Below, piece after piece: positions 1 through 11,258 of a DNA stretch of 64,000 nucleotides (its first letter is position 1; every line of letters starts with the position of its first letter). The DNA comes from Thermotoga sp. KOL6. Its GTDB lineage: Bacteria > Thermotogota > Thermotogae > Thermotogales > Thermotogaceae. A model generated the notes under the pieces. That model ran no database searches and had not been told where the DNA came from. It worked only from the letters and a program-made list of their open reading frames with translations. The position numbers and the translations under genes are program-made. The stretch spans positions 1 through 64,000 of the forward strand of contig NZ_LNDE01000001.1 in assembly GCF_002866025.1 (NCBI RefSeq). Direction: 5' to 3'.

Positions 1-1
1 G

Positions 2-154
2 AAGGTAGTAGAGGGAGTGGTTGAGAGTCTTGGTAGGATGGAAGAACTCATCGAAAATCAAGCTTCTTCTTCTGCCAAAGTGAAAGATGCTGCCGATAAA
101 CTCGCCAGCGTCTCTGAAAAACTCTCTTCTTTGGTCCAAAGATTCAAAGTGTGA
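2..154 (+). CDS. Methyl-accepting chemotaxis protein, C-terminal end only
   Basis: The gene is cut by the left edge of the window; only the last 50 codons are present, ending at TGA 152-154. The visible tail is a low-complexity helical segment rich in Glu, Ser, Lys and Leu and ends in [18 protein letters not shown]. This resembles the distal signalling helix of a chemoreceptor: the intact receptor at 26498-28231 ends in a similar way ([12 protein letters not shown]). No signalling hairpin or ligand domain lies inside the window, so the assignment rests on the tail alone. Confidence 0.6.
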   Translation, partial: KVVEGVVESLGRMEELIENQASSSAKVKDAADKLASVSEKLSSLVQRFKV

Positions 155-164
155 GGTGGAGAAA

Positions 165-581
165 ATGCAAGCCCGTTGGATAGGAAACATGATGTTTCAT
201 GTGAAAACGGATTCAAATCATGAAGTCCTCATGGACACAAGAGAAGAGGTTGGGGGCAAAGATGCTGCCCCCCGACCTCTTGAACTTGTCCTCACAGGTT
301 TAATGGGTTGTACGGGAATGGATGTAGTTTCCATTCTAAGAAAGATGAAAGTGATCGATGATTTGAGGGATTTCAGAATAGAAATAGAATACGAGCGTGC
401 CAAAGAACATCCAAAAATTTTCACAAAAGTGCATTTGAGGTACATTTTCAAATTCGAAGGTGAGGCACCAAAAGACAAGGTAGAGAAGGCTGTTCAATTG
501 TCTCAAGAAAAATACTGCAGTGTGTCCGCTATATTGAGGTGTTCTTCAAAGGTAACCTACGAAATTGTTTACGAAAATTGA
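165..581 (+). CDS. OsmC/Ohr family protein
   Basis: A 138-aa protein of normal OsmC size. The family reduces organic or inorganic hydroperoxides through a reactive cysteine pair on the dimer interface. The conserved first cysteine sits in the helix motif GLMGCTGMD (C49) and the second in [10 protein letters not shown] (C118); a further cysteine is C126. The ATG at 165 is chosen because GAGGTGGAG lies just upstream (153-161) and the protein then begins directly with the family's first strand. It starts 10 bases after the chemoreceptor stop codon and is followed 10 bases later by the alcohol dehydrogenase, so the genes are probably co-transcribed. The gene matches T. maritima TM0919 from memory. 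The peroxide substrate cannot be read from sequence. Confidence 0.9.
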   Translation: MQARWIGNMMFHVKTDSNHEVLMDTREEVGGKDAAPRPLELVLTGLMGCTGMDVVSILRKMKVIDDLRDFRIEIEYERAKEHPKIFTKVHLRYIFKFEGEAPKDKVEKAVQLSQEKYCSVSAILRCSSKVTYEIVYEN

Positions 582-591
582 GGTGGCGATC

Positions 592-1674
592 ATGTGGGAA
601 TTTTACATGCCTACAGACGTTTTTTTTGGAGAGGGCGTTCTATCTGAGAAAGGGGCTATTCTGGATGCTCTCGGGAAAAGGGCACTAATCGTAACAGGAC
701 GGCGTTCTTCCAAAATGAACGGTTCACTCGATGATTTGACAGATCTCTTGAACAGAATTGGTGTCCAATACACCATTTTCGACAATGTGGAAGAGAATCC
801 TTCTTTTGATAATGTAACGAAAGCCGTTGAATTTCTCGAAAGTGAAACTTTCGATTTCGTAATCGGTCTCGGCGGTGGGAGCCCCATGGATTTTGCCAAA
901 GCAATTGCCGTTCTTTTGAAGGATAAGCATCTCACAGTCGAAGATCTCTACAATAAGGAGAAAATAAACTATTGGCTCCCAGTTGTGGCGATTCCCACCA
1001 CTGCCGGAACCGGTAGCGAAGTGACTCCTTATTCAATTCTCACGGATCCATCAGGAAACAAGCGAGGATGCAGATTGATGTTTCCCGTTTACGCTTTCCT
1101 AGATCCAAGGTACGTTTACTCCATGCCCGGACCTCTGACTCTTTCCACAGGAGTGGATGCCCTTTCGCATGCTGTGGAAGGTTTTCTATCCAAAAGAGCC
1201 ACACCACCATCGGATGCCCTTTCCATCGAGGCCATGAAAATCATTTATAGGAATCTCAAAAAAGCAATTGAAGGAGACAGAAATGCTAGGGAGAAGATGC
1301 TTATTGCGTCTTGCCTTGCGGGGATGGTGATTGCTCAAACCGGAACAACACTAGCACACGCCATGGGATACCATCTCACCATAGAGAAAGGAATAAAACA
1401 CGGCAGAGCAACCGGTATAATCCTTCCTTTCGTGATGGAAACCATGAAGGGAGAAATACCCGATCGGGTTGATACTGTTAACAAGATATTTGGAGGAAGC
1501 CTTTTGAAATTTCTCAGAGAAGTGGGGCTCTATGAGGAGAAAGTGATTGTCACCTCAGATGAAATAGAAAGATGGGTAAATACCGTTTTAAAAGCAAAGC
1601 ACATTTTGAATACTCCTGGGATTTTCACTCCGGAAAAGATCAAGAGGATTTACGGGGAGGCCTTGGAAGTGTGA
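592..1674 (+). CDS. Iron-containing (group III) alcohol dehydrogenase
   Basis: A 360-aa NAD(P)-dependent oxidoreductase of the Fe-ADH family, which interconverts alcohols and aldehydes or ketones. The nucleotide-binding GGGSPMD motif is at residues 94-100. The four iron ligands expected for the family are visible: D189 and H193 in DALSHAVEGF, H256 in LAHAMGYH and H270 in KHGRATG. The start at 592 follows GAGGTGG (580-586); an in-frame start 27 bases upstream would overlap the osmC-type gene and lacks a ribosome site. The last codons overlap the next gene by four bases. It corresponds to T. maritima TM0920 from memory. The physiological alcohol is unknown; ethanol or butanol cycling is possible. 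Confidence 0.93.
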   Translation: MWEFYMPTDVFFGEGVLSEKGAILDALGKRALIVTGRRSSKMNGSLDDLTDLLNRIGVQYTIFDNVEENPSFDNVTKAVEFLESETFDFVIGLGGGSPMDFAKAIAVLLKDKHLTVEDLYNKEKINYWLPVVAIPTTAGTGSEVTPYSILTDPSGNKRGCRLMFPVYAFLDPRYVYSMPGPLTLSTGVDALSHAVEGFLSKRATPPSDALSIEAMKIIYRNLKKAIEGDRNAREKMLIASCLAGMVIAQTGTTLAHAMGYHLTIEKGIKHGRATGIILPFVMETMKGEIPDRVDTVNKIFGGSLLKFLREVGLYEEKVIVTSDEIERWVNTVLKAKHILNTPGIFTPEKIKRIYGEALEV

Positions 1675-2138
1675 GGTCTCTCTTCCTTTGCTTTCTTTTG
1701 GTTCTAATGTTTCTTGTGAATCTCTATAGAACATTTCCAGACAATTACTACGAGTTTATATCGAATTATTCTTACGACATAGATCCTAGACTCGTTCAGA
1801 GTATAATTTGGGTGGAAAGCAATTTCAATGAGAAAGCAGTTTCTCCTGCTGGTGCTTTTGGATTGATGCAATTAATGCCTTCAACTGCCGAATGGTTGCA
1901 GGAGAGGTTTTCTTTGGATGGAAATTTTCAAGATCCTGAATGCAACATATTGTACGGGATCTTTTATCTTAGATTTTTGAGAGATTTGTACGGTGGTGAT
2001 ATGGATAAAGCTATCATGGCGTATAACGTTGGTCCTACGGCTTTGAGGAAAGGGAAAAATCTTGAAAGTGCAAGGAGATATCTGAAAAAGGTGAAAAGAA
2101 CGTACCTCATCTATCGGTTTCTCTATCATGAGAGGTGA
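1671..2138 (+). CDS. Small membrane-anchored lytic transglycosylase (SLT domain)
   Basis: A 155-aa protein with an N-terminal hydrophobic helix (residues 3-18) and one goose-type lysozyme/SLT domain. Such enzymes cleave peptidoglycan glycan chains to 1,6-anhydro products. The catalytic glutamate is E49 in [16 protein letters not shown] (64-70) and AYNVGP are the other signature blocks. It is close to the minimal size for an SLT domain. The start is a GTG overlapping the stop of the alcohol dehydrogenase (GTGA), with GGGGAGG at 1654-1660. It is probably held at the outer face of the inner membrane and acts in wall turnover. Confidence 0.9.
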   Translation: MRSLFLCFLLVLMFLVNLYRTFPDNYYEFISNYSYDIDPRLVQSIIWVESNFNEKAVSPAGAFGLMQLMPSTAEWLQERFSLDGNFQDPECNILYGIFYLRFLRDLYGGDMDKAIMAYNVGPTALRKGKNLESARRYLKKVKRTYLIYRFLYHER

Positions 2139-2143
2139 TAAGC

Positions 2144-3640
2144 GTGAAAGTGACAACGTCTCAAGAAATGAAGAAAATAGATGAAATTACAATAAAAGAT
2201 TTCGGTGTAGATTCGAGAATTCTGATGGAAAGGGCGGGCCTCTCTGCTGTTCTTGCTATGGAAGAAGAGTTGGGGAATCTTTCAGAGCATAAATTTCTTG
2301 TTTTTTGTGGTGGAGGAAACAACGGTGGAGATGGTTTCGTTGTGGCAAGAAATCTTCTTGGAATAGCCAAGGAAGTTTCTGCTGTTTTTCTTGGAAGGAG
2401 AAAAACACCCGATTGTGAGTACAACTACAATCTTTATGTAAAATTTGGAGGGAAGCTTCTTGAGCAATTTGATGAATCGATTTTGGGAGAGTACGATGTG
2501 ATCGTTGATGCTATCTTTGGGACAGGTTTAAAAGGAGAGATCACAGGGGAATACGTGAAGGTGATAGAATCGATAAATCGTTCGAATGCATATGTTGTTT
2601 CTATCGATATACCCTCTGGTGTAAGTGCAGACTCTGGAAAAGTAATGGGAGTCGCTGTTAGAGCGGATCTCACAGTTACCTTTGGTGCACCGAAAATAGG
2701 GCATCTTCTTTTTCCTGGAAGAGAACATACCGGGAAATTGAAAGTCGCAAACATAGGGCATCCATCTTCGCTTTTTGACTCGATCAAGAGACGTGTTATA
2801 ACCAAAGAATATGTGAGTTCTTTGTTGCCAAATAGGCCTAAAGATTCACACAAAGGGACTTACGGTAAAGTGCTAATAATAGCTGGTTCAAAATTTTATT
2901 CAGGGGCTCCTGTTCTCTCTGGGATGGGAGCACTCAAAGTAGGAGCTGGTTTGGTTACGCTTTTGACACCTTTTCCGCAGAATCTTGTCGCTACTTCCAA
3001 CTTCCCTGAACTCATCTCCGTTCCCATAGAAACGGATGAAGGTTTTTTTGGAAAAAGGAACGTAGAAGAATGCTTGAAACTTTCAGAAAAAGTAGATGTG
3101 GTAGCTATAGGTCCCGGTCTTGGCAATAACGAGCAAACAAAAGAGTTCGTAAACGATTTTCTGAAAAGACTCGAGAAGCCAGCTGTTGTGGATGCGGATG
3201 GAATAAACGTTCTCGACCCGTCTATTCTCGTGGAAAGAACCCATCCGACGGTGATCACTCCTCACCCCGGTGAGATGGCAAGACTTTCAAAAAGATCAGT
3301 TGAAAACATCAAGTACAATTATGCTTTTGCAGAAGAATTTGCTAGAGATCATCATTGTGTTGTTGTTCTGAAATCGGCTACCACCATAGTGACGGATGGT
3401 GAAAGTACTTACTTTAACATAACTGGTAACACAGGTCTTTCAAAGGGAGGAAGCGGTGACATTCTAACAGGAATGATTGCAGCTTTCATGGCACAAGGGT
3501 TGAAACCTCTTGAGGCCAGTGTTAGTTCTGTCTTTCTACATGGTTTTTCTGCGGAATTCTACGAACACAGCGAAAGAGGTCTCACAGCTTCGGATCTTTT
3601 GGAGCTGATACCCAAAGCCATAAGGGGGCTGGAAAAATGA
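2144..3640 (+). CDS. nnr: Bifunctional NAD(P)HX epimerase / ADP-dependent dehydratase
   Basis: A 498-aa fusion of two repair enzymes. The N-terminal YjeF_N domain (about 1-210) epimerises R- and S-NAD(P)HX; its GGGNNGGDG loop is at 56-64. The C-terminal ribokinase-like domain (about 225-498) dehydrates S-NAD(P)HX using ADP; its catalytic block GGSGD is at 435-439. The pair rescues heat-damaged hydrated nicotinamide cofactors, which matters at high growth temperature. I chose GTG 2144 because GAGGTGAT lies 4 bases upstream and the protein then starts [10 protein letters not shown], as I remember for T. maritima TM0922; GTG 2135 is in frame but has no ribosome site. Fusion of the two domains is usual in bacteria. 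Confidence 0.95.
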   Translation: MKVTTSQEMKKIDEITIKDFGVDSRILMERAGLSAVLAMEEELGNLSEHKFLVFCGGGNNGGDGFVVARNLLGIAKEVSAVFLGRRKTPDCEYNYNLYVKFGGKLLEQFDESILGEYDVIVDAIFGTGLKGEITGEYVKVIESINRSNAYVVSIDIPSGVSADSGKVMGVAVRADLTVTFGAPKIGHLLFPGREHTGKLKVANIGHPSSLFDSIKRRVITKEYVSSLLPNRPKDSHKGTYGKVLIIAGSKFYSGAPVLSGMGALKVGAGLVTLLTPFPQNLVATSNFPELISVPIETDEGFFGKRNVEECLKLSEKVDVVAIGPGLGNNEQTKEFVNDFLKRLEKPAVVDADGINVLDPSILVERTHPTVITPHPGEMARLSKRSVENIKYNYAFAEEFARDHHCVVVLKSATTIVTDGESTYFNITGNTGLSKGGSGDILTGMIAAFMAQGLKPLEASVSSVFLHGFSAEFYEHSERGLTASDLLELIPKAIRGLEK

Positions 3641-4776
3641 ACATCTTAGAGAAAGTGGTGAGGGATCTTTTGAGTGAGAAGAGAATATCTGAAGCCAGAA
3701 ATCTTCTTTCGATTTTCCCAGGAGAATATCCTCATCTTGAATTGGAAGTGGAGTACGCGGCCAGGAATTGGAAGGCGGTGAAGAAGTTATACGAATCTTT
3801 ACCTGATGAGCTCAAAGAACGATATTCTGAGTACTACAAGCATGCAAGCGAGCAATATAACATAGACTATTCCAGAGAAGCGGAAGAGGCTTTGAAAGAG
3901 ATTGAAAGAAGGAACCTCCAGGGGGCAATTTCTATCATCGAATCCATTGTTAAGGACTATCCAGAGTTAGTTGAGGTAATAGCCTTAAGATACAAGCTTG
4001 CTAAGCAGAGAAACGACAAAAAAGCAGCGGAAAGGTACAGGAAAATTCTCATGAACCTCGATAGAACACATCCCGTTCTGATGGAGAAAGATCTGTCAAC
4101 ACGGAAAATCGGGATTTTTGAGATCTTGATAGTATTTCTCTTGGTAACGGTTCTTTTCGTTTCGATTTTCGCTATCTTCGCGATACCCCCTCGTGTTGCA
4201 AGTAACATAGAATTGCCGGTTTCCAATCAGAAAGTTGACATAAGACCCGTAGAGCAACGTGTTGAAGATGTATTAGCGAATATAGCAATTCTCACTGAGA
4301 ACGTTGGAAAGTTGAACGATGTTCTTCAGGATCAGATCAGCAGTTTGAAAAAGAATGCGGATTCTTTCTCGAACGAACTTGAAGCGATCAAAGAGGCGCT
4401 GAACGATTTGAATCTCAGACTTTCTGGAATCGAATCCACTATTGTTTCTTTGATGAAAGGGAAAACTACTTCCGTAGTTTACGTTCCACTCCAAAAAAAT
4501 CGAATAGAGAGAGCAAAAAGTTTATGGTTTCTCGGGTACATGTTCTACTTGAGGAGAGAGTACGATGAAGCTATAAAAAGGTTTGATATCGCTATAGAAG
4601 AAATAGGAGAAGAGGATGTTTATTTCAAAGACGACGTTTATTATTATCGAGCGTTATGTTACTATTTCAAAGGGGACTTATCAAAAGCTCGTTCTTTGTT
4701 CGAAAGGTTTGTAGAAGAATTCCCGAACAGTGAATACACTGATGATGCCGAATACTTCCTAAGAAAGATAAAATGA
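3637..4776 (+). CDS. Single-pass membrane TPR / coiled-coil protein
   Basis: A 379-aa protein that I cannot name. Residues 1-148 are helical and repeat-like. A single transmembrane helix follows at about 158-181 ([18 protein letters not shown]), then a heptad-rich segment (about 200-285), then two C-terminal TPR-like units. The last repeats ([14 protein letters not shown] and [20 protein letters not shown]) resemble the CpoB/YbgF-type TPR used in envelope complexes. It overlaps the preceding gene by ATGA and the next gene by ATGA, so it belongs to the same transcript. It may be a scaffold linking cytoplasm and cell wall, but no partner is evident. Confidence 0.8.
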   Translation: MNILEKVVRDLLSEKRISEARNLLSIFPGEYPHLELEVEYAARNWKAVKKLYESLPDELKERYSEYYKHASEQYNIDYSREAEEALKEIERRNLQGAISIIESIVKDYPELVEVIALRYKLAKQRNDKKAAERYRKILMNLDRTHPVLMEKDLSTRKIGIFEILIVFLLVTVLFVSIFAIFAIPPRVASNIELPVSNQKVDIRPVEQRVEDVLANIAILTENVGKLNDVLQDQISSLKKNADSFSNELEAIKEALNDLNLRLSGIESTIVSLMKGKTTSVVYVPLQKNRIERAKSLWFLGYMFYLRREYDEAIKRFDIAIEEIGEEDVYFKDDVYYYRALCYYFKGDLSKARSLFERFVEEFPNSEYTDDAEYFLRKIK

Positions 4777-5636
4777 GAAAGAGTGATTTGCTTTACCAAA
4801 GATTGGAAAAGTGTGATCTTTGTCCAAGATCGTGTGGAGTGAATCGATTGAAAGGTGAAATGGGGGCCTGTGGTGTGCTCGACAGGCCCGTTGTTTCTTC
4901 GTGGGGGCCGCATTTCGGTGAAGAGGCGATTCTTGTTGGCAGACACGGAAGTGGAACGGTTTTTTTCACTTCCTGCAATTTAAAGTGTGTTTACTGTCAA
5001 AACTACGAAATAAGCCAGTTGGGTCTCGGCAAAGTGATTACCGTTGAAAGACTTGGAAAGATATTCTTCTCGCTTCAAGAAATGGGAGTAGAGAATTTGA
5101 ATCTGGTAACTCCCACCCATCAGGTTCCATTCATTGTTAGAGCTTTGGAAAAACTCGAAAAGACCATTCCCGTTGTTTACAATTGTGGAGGGTACGAATC
5201 CGTTGAGACAATCGAACTCCTTGAAGGATTTGTTGATATCTATATGCCAGATTTCAAGTACGGAGATCCAGAGCTTGGGGAAAGGTTATCGGGTGTGAAA
5301 AATTATCCTCAAATTGCCTTCGAAGCACTGAAAGCGATGGCAAAGCAGGTGGGGGAACCTGTTCTAGAAGACGGATTGATGAAGAAGGGTGTTTTGGTCA
5401 GGCATCTTGTACTACCAAATTTTCTTGAAAACAGTTATCGTGTAATAGATTTTCTTGCTCGAATCGATCCAAAACCTTTGGTGAACATCATGGCACAGTT
5501 TAGACCTGAGTACAGAGCATGGGAATACGGATTAAATCGAGTGATCACCAAAGATGAATTTCTAAAGGTTTGGAACTATGCACGAAAGAAAAAATTGAGA
5601 TTGATAGAAATTGAGAGGTGGCTCAGATGGTTGTAA
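4773..5636 (+). CDS. Radical SAM protein of the PflX type
   Basis: A 287-aa radical S-adenosylmethionine protein. The cluster-binding motif is CNLKCVYC (C68, C72, C75), the standard CxxxCxxC. A second cysteine group lies at the N-terminus (C14, C17, C21, C33), as in the uncharacterised PflX family (COG1313) of pyruvate-formate-lyase-activase relatives. The family's substrate is not established; no glycyl radical enzyme gene lies next to it. It overlaps the TPR gene by four bases and its end overlaps the ribosome site of trmB. Confidence 0.85.
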   Translation: MRKSDLLYQRLEKCDLCPRSCGVNRLKGEMGACGVLDRPVVSSWGPHFGEEAILVGRHGSGTVFFTSCNLKCVYCQNYEISQLGLGKVITVERLGKIFFSLQEMGVENLNLVTPTHQVPFIVRALEKLEKTIPVVYNCGGYESVETIELLEGFVDIYMPDFKYGDPELGERLSGVKNYPQIAFEALKAMAKQVGEPVLEDGLMKKGVLVRHLVLPNFLENSYRVIDFLARIDPKPLVNIMAQFRPEYRAWEYGLNRVITKDEFLKVWNYARKKKLRLIEIERWLRWL

Positions 5637-6556
5637 CAGACTACGAATTAAGACCTCAAAATTTCGATTTCTTTCCACTGGATTGGTCGAAAATTTTCGG
5701 AAGAACCTCGAAGTTGATCGTCGAAATAGGTTTCGGAAATGGAGAATTCTTGGCAGAAATGGCTCGAAAATATCCTGAAAAAAATTTCGTCGGTTTTGAA
5801 GTTTCCATAACGTCTTTCGTTAAGGCACAAAAGAAATTCAAGAGGTACGGTTTAAGAAACGTGAAACTCGTAAAAGTCGATGGCAGATTCGGATTGAGAG
5901 AACTCTTTCCGAACAACAGTGTAGAAAAGGTTTATGTCAATTTCCCTTGTCCGTGGCCAAAGAAAAAGCATGAAAACAGAAGAATTACCAGTCACGATTT
6001 CATTCAAACACTTTCCGCGGTTTTAGAAATGAATGGCACTCTCGAACTTGCAACAGACGAGGAATGGTATGCGAGAGAAGTTTTTGATAAATTCAAAGAA
6101 ACTGAATATTTCGTGGTAGATTCGTTTCTGAAGAATTTTCGAAGAGAAGTGGAAACACGTTACGAGAGAAAATGGAAAGCTCAAGGTAAAAAAAACTTCT
6201 TGATAATCGTTCGGAAGGTCAAACATGGAACGGTAAGAAGATTGCTGGAGGGAAAAAGTGCCATGGCTCATACGACATTCGTTGGTACTGTTACATGGGA
6301 AAGATTGAAAAACTTGGAAGGGAAGGTCTACAAAGAAAAAAGCAAAGTGTTTGTTGTGAAAAAAGTATACAGGGATGACGACTTTTTGTTGAAAATAATC
6401 TCAACTGATGAAGGCGATTTCCAGCAGGTGTACTATCTGAATCTCTCTGAAAGAAATGGGAAATGGATTTTGAAGCTAGACGATGGTTCTGACCCCTACA
6501 GAACGCCCGCTCTGAAATGGTCTCTCAGGAAGATTGCAGAGGAATTATCCATTTAG
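5627..6556 (+). CDS. trmB: tRNA (guanine-N7)-methyltransferase with C-terminal extension
   Basis: A 309-aa SAM-dependent methyltransferase that makes m7G46 in the tRNA variable loop. The SAM motif VEIGFGNGEFL and the family signature NFPCPWPKKKHENRR are visible. Typical TrmB proteins are about 210-240 aa; here about 100 extra C-terminal residues form a separate basic/beta-rich region, which I recall as typical of Thermotogales. ATG 5627 is chosen because GAGAGGTGG precedes it by 5 bases; an in-frame GTG nine bases earlier sits inside that ribosome site. The stop codon region overlaps the convergent dnaA gene by 12 bases. Confidence 0.92.
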   Translation: MVVTDYELRPQNFDFFPLDWSKIFGRTSKLIVEIGFGNGEFLAEMARKYPEKNFVGFEVSITSFVKAQKKFKRYGLRNVKLVKVDGRFGLRELFPNNSVEKVYVNFPCPWPKKKHENRRITSHDFIQTLSAVLEMNGTLELATDEEWYAREVFDKFKETEYFVVDSFLKNFRREVETRYERKWKAQGKKNFLIIVRKVKHGTVRRLLEGKSAMAHTTFVGTVTWERLKNLEGKVYKEKSKVFVVKKVYRDDDFLLKIISTDEGDFQQVYYLNLSERNGKWILKLDDGSDPYRTPALKWSLRKIAEELSI

Positions 6557-7867
6557 AGCCCTTCGCGAAAGTTCTCCAACCACTTCATCGATGATCGATT
6601 TCAATTGTCTGTTCCCCTTGAGGAGGGAATTTTTGACCCTTTTTACACTGTCAGCAACCACAGGATGTGATCTGTTGAATTTCTCTGCTATAGATCTTAG
6701 AGAGTTTTTTAAATATGTTTTTGCCACGTACATTCCCACTCTTCTGGCCGTGATTGCTTTTACGTTCCGACTGCTCGACAAGATTTCTTCTTTTGGAATC
6801 CCCATTATTCTCGACAAGATGTCCAGCAATTCATCCATGGGATCTAAAATCTTCATTTCACGAGGCTTTATGAAGTCTCTCAAAAGGGAAACTGCTTCTC
6901 TTAAATTTATTTCCTTTCCGGTGGTTTCTTTGTAAACAAGTAGCTTTATAATTGCTCCTTTCAACCTTCTCAAATTGTCATCTACATTTTCAGCTACGAA
7001 ATTCAAAACTTCTTCAGGAAGTTCACCGTTTTCTATCTCGAGCATCTTTTTTGCAATGTTTTTTCGTGTTTCTTCATCAGGGGGCTCTAACTTTGCGACA
7101 AGTCCCATTTGGAATCTTGAAATCAACCTGTCTTGAAACTCTTTCAGCATATGTGGTTCCCTGTCTGAACAAATGACGATCTGCTTTCCGGAGTCGTACA
7201 ATTCGTTGAAAGTGTGAAAAAGCTCAGTTTGAACACCCGTCTTTCCCACCAAAAACTGGATGTCGTCTATAAGAAGAATGTCAACTTTTCTTCTGTACTT
7301 TTCTCTGAACTCAGTAAGTTTTCCTTCTTTCATGCTGTCAACCAGATCGTTTAGGAATTTTTCACTCGTGATGTACATGACTCGGAGATTCGGTTCGTTT
7401 TGAACTACGTAATTTCCAATAGATTGAAGAAGATGGGTCTTACCTAATCCCACTCCTCCATATATGAAGAGTGGGTTGTACCTTCCCGGTTGTTTCGCTA
7501 CCTCTAGTGCGGCATGATAGGCGAAAGAATTTCCCGGTCCAACGACAAAATTTTCGAAAGTGTAATCGGGATTCAACGGTGTGAGGAGCACTGCTTTTCT
7601 CTTAACGAGAGGTTCGCTGTAGGAAACGTGTGGTTCAAAAGATTCAAAAGTCAACTCGTAAGAGGCATCGTTGCCAAGGATACTTTTTACAGCTTTGATA
7701 AGGACAGAGTGGTATTTTTTCTCTAACCACTCTTTTATAAAGAGATTACCTACCGAAAAGATCACTTTGTTGTTTTCTATCGACTTTACATCGAAAGAAC
7801 TAAACCAGAGTTCCCAACTTTTTCTGTTCACTCTGGCCTTTATTTCTTGAAGTATTCGATCTTTCAC
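6545..7867 (-). CDS. dnaA: Chromosomal replication initiator DnaA
   Basis: A 440-aa AAA+ initiator that binds DnaA boxes and opens the origin. Domain I is at the N-terminus. The ATPase core has Walker A GGVGLGKT (137-144) and Walker B ILLIDDIQF (D201, D202). The C-terminal DNA-binding domain contains SLRSIAEKFNRSHPVV, the helix-turn-helix signature. The inter-domain linker is short, giving the 440-aa length typical of Thermotoga. The start is a GTG with GTGGGGGT upstream. Neither dnaN nor a run of DnaA boxes is adjacent, so this is not a classical dnaA-oriC-dnaN locus. Confidence 0.97.
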   Translation of the reverse strand: MKDRILQEIKARVNRKSWELWFSSFDVKSIENNKVIFSVGNLFIKEWLEKKYHSVLIKAVKSILGNDASYELTFESFEPHVSYSEPLVKRKAVLLTPLNPDYTFENFVVGPGNSFAYHAALEVAKQPGRYNPLFIYGGVGLGKTHLLQSIGNYVVQNEPNLRVMYITSEKFLNDLVDSMKEGKLTEFREKYRRKVDILLIDDIQFLVGKTGVQTELFHTFNELYDSGKQIVICSDREPHMLKEFQDRLISRFQMGLVAKLEPPDEETRKNIAKKMLEIENGELPEEVLNFVAENVDDNLRRLKGAIIKLLVYKETTGKEINLREAVSLLRDFIKPREMKILDPMDELLDILSRIMGIPKEEILSSSRNVKAITARRVGMYVAKTYLKNSLRSIAEKFNRSHPVVADSVKRVKNSLLKGNRQLKSIIDEVVGELSRRALNG

Positions 7868-7964
7868 TTTGGAGAACCCCCACTAGAAGGATGTCAGGGA
7901 TAATTATCTAATGAATCTCCTTTTCGAGTCAACAGAGAAAAAGAAACAGATATGAAAAAATTCT

Positions 7965-7988
7965 AAAGGGGTGGAAAACCACCCCTTT
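7965..7988 (-). terminator. Intrinsic terminator of the ferredoxin gene
   Basis: A perfect 10-bp stem (AAAGGGGTGG and its complement) with a 4-base loop starts two bases after the ferredoxin stop codon. On the minus strand it is followed by TAGAATTTTTTC, a U-rich tail. It insulates the short ferredoxin transcript from dnaA downstream. Confidence 0.9.
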
Positions 7989-7989
7989 C

Positions 7990-8947
<958 letters not shown>

Positions 8948-8951
<4 letters not shown>

Positions 8952-10141
8952 GAAAGTACCACCACCGACTCTTTCCCATACATTTTTCTCGCTTCTTCTT
9001 GAAAGTCCTCGTTATGAAATTTTGAAAGGACGAAAAGAATTCTTCGCCTTGCAACGGGCACGTCAACGTGTCCATCGGTGAACACTACTGTTCCTTCTAC
9101 CCTAAGTATCCGCTCCGAATAATCAACGGCCGGCTGAAGATCGGTGCTTCCACCGCCCACGATATTCAAATCTTTCCAGTTTCCTGCTCTGTACTTGACA
9201 ACGGATGTGATACTTTTGTCAACTTGGATGAGCCAAATTTCTTCTCCCAAGATATCGACTATTCTTTCCAGCTCTGTGATGAACTTGTTTAATTCCTTTT
9301 CCACAATGCTACCGCTAGTGTCGATTACGACAGCCACTTTGGGTAGATACTCGTTCCTCCAGCCTGGCAAGTAATCGTATCTTCTATTCGGCTTCAAAGG
9401 TGTCGAATACCGATCGGCTTTGATGGAAACTCCGAAGAACCGTCTGAGAAGAGTTTTCCAATCGAGTTCAGGATTTTCCAAAAGAAGATGGACTTCTCGT
9501 TTGATACCAGAAGGAAGCGTATCTCCGAACAAATTGAAAGCTTTTTTTGTTCTATCTTTTGTGAGTTCCAATATCATTTCGATTGGAACGTCTTCTTCCA
9601 TTAAACCCGAGTGATCGTCTACGTTCTCTCGAAACTCTGCCACTGCCTCTACATCGTATCTCCCAAGTCTTTCCATTTCTTCCAAAATCCACTTGTGGTA
9701 TGCTTCTGCGTTCTCAAACATCATCCATTCGGGTGGTAAAACAAACAGTTTGTCGTTGTCTACAGCATGGTTTTCTTTGACTAAGACATCAAGGGGAACA
9801 CCAAAAGCTGCAAGTTCTGGAATATATTGATTTATAGCAGCATCCATGGCAAGATCCCAGATCTTTCTGTCTCTTTCGTTCTTCGGTTTGATTCTGAAAT
9901 GCTGAAGAACGATATGCATAACCTCGTGTAGCAGAAGGGCTTCTACCATCCTCAAAGGTTTTTCTTCAAAAGATTTGGGGTTGAAGAGAAGCATCACGTC
10001 TCCAGTTGACGAGAACGAAATTTTCAAGTTCTTGATGGAATCAGAAGGAATGATTTTCATTCCGAGGAGTACGTAGTAATAAAAAGGAGATTTCTTTCCT
10101 ATGTTTAAAAGAGCTCTTCTGATGATTTCCTCGGTGTTCAT
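8948..10141 (-). CDS. VWA-like domain protein with N-terminal HExxH metallopeptidase-like domain
   Basis: A 397-aa protein of the DUF2201/COG3864 type. The N-terminal half carries a zinc-protease-like HEVMH motif (72-76). The C-terminal half is a von Willebrand A-like domain with the MIDAS motif DTSGS at 274-278 and a later FTDGH block. Such proteins pair with MoxR AAA+ ATPases, and the ATPase gene lies directly upstream with an ATGA overlap. The pair is generally thought to remodel or mature partner proteins; no partner is known here. The start is ATG 10141. Confidence 0.85.
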
Positions 10142-11193
10142 AGTTCACTCACCATTCTTCTAACACTCTCTTTTTCCACTATCCGTTCGAGAATTTTGTC
10201 GAAAAGATCTGATTTCTCTCCGGCTTTTTGTGATTCATCCACTATGAATCTCAGAATTCCGTAGAAAGATTCTTTGGGGATTTTTTCCGACAGTTCTATC
10301 AAATTATGAGAGAAAGTTGCCAAGTTTTTTTCGAGAGTTTCTCTATCGATTTTGGAAAGAAAGTCTACGATTCTCAGAACAAGGGTATTCGCTGCGTGCA
10401 TGTCTTTCAATCTTTCAACTTTACCCTCAAGAAGAACGCTTTCCACAGAGGGAATTCGTGTTTTTTGGAAAAAAGAATCGTAGAAAGCTTTTGCAGCTTC
10501 TGGACCAACTATCCCCGCAGCTAGAATGTAACCGTACTTTTCTTTCTCCTCGTCCGTGAGAGTTTTTAGAACGTTCGACAGTTTGTACCAGCTTCGCGGA
10601 GATGGTTTCAAAGAAATCTTCAAGGAAAGATTCCGCTCGCTAAAAAGAAACTCTGGATAATTCTTTATGAAGTTCCTCACTTCTTCTGACACACCGTTTC
10701 GGCTCGCCCACTCCAACCATTCGGACGCGTTTGGATTGACTTCTAGGATAAAAAATCTGGATATGAAAGCAGGATCTGTGATCAAATCTGCTTGATCGTA
10801 CTCCTCTTCTGGTGGATTCATGGCGGCCATGATCCACGTTTCATTTGGAAGAACATGATTGTGAATTCTTTTGTCCACAAGGAGTTGCATAATGGCGTTT
10901 CGAACAGATCGATGCGCTCTGTTTATTTCGTCCAAGAAGACGATGGTGTTTCCATTCTCTGGCCACCAGTCGGGCTTCAAAAAGGTTGTTTTCTCTTCCG
11001 ATCTCGCAGGGAGACCTATCAAATCACCTGGTTCCATTTGGGAAAGAACCAAAATAATCAGATCTCTACCTGTCTCCTTGGCTATATCTTTGGCAATGTC
11101 GGTTTTACCAACCCCGAAATGCCCAACCAGAAGGGGAATTTCTCCTGCCATCATAATTTTCTTGGCCAGATACTTCGCCTCTTCTACCCTCAC
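10138..11193 (-). CDS. MoxR-family AAA+ ATPase
   Basis: A 351-aa AAA+ ATPase with Walker A GHFGVGKT (24-31), Walker B VFLDEINRA (D88, E89) and the sensor-like block AAMNPPEEEYDQADLITDPA. MoxR proteins act as chaperones that load cofactors or remodel VWA-domain partners; the next gene encodes exactly such a partner. The start is a GTG with GGAAGGTG upstream. It is the first gene of a minus-strand operon divergent from the Mrr-like pair, with only about 65 bases between them for both promoters. Confidence 0.9.
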   Translation of the reverse strand: MRVEEAKYLAKKIMMAGEIPLLVGHFGVGKTDIAKDIAKETGRDLIILVLSQMEPGDLIGLPARSEEKTTFLKPDWWPENGNTIVFLDEINRAHRSVRNAIMQLLVDKRIHNHVLPNETWIMAAMNPPEEEYDQADLITDPAFISRFFILEVNPNASEWLEWASRNGVSEEVRNFIKNYPEFLFSERNLSLKISLKPSPRSWYKLSNVLKTLTDEEKEKYGYILAAGIVGPEAAKAFYDSFFQKTRIPSVESVLLEGKVERLKDMHAANTLVLRIVDFLSKIDRETLEKNLATFSHNLIELSEKIPKESFYGILRFIVDESQKAGEKSDLFDKILERIVEKESVRRMVSEL

Positions 11194-11258
11194 TTTTTCA
11201 CCTTCCTTTCCTCAAAAAATAATATCACGTCTGTTATCATTGGAAAGGGTGATTCGAT

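Noticed and set aside
7868-7964. Replication origin next to dnaA
   Set aside because: No cluster of DnaA boxes lies here. Single TTATCCACA-type sites occur far away inside coding sequence (near 20322 and 48397), and one partial match to the Thermotoga 12-base box occurs near 46531, as expected by chance.
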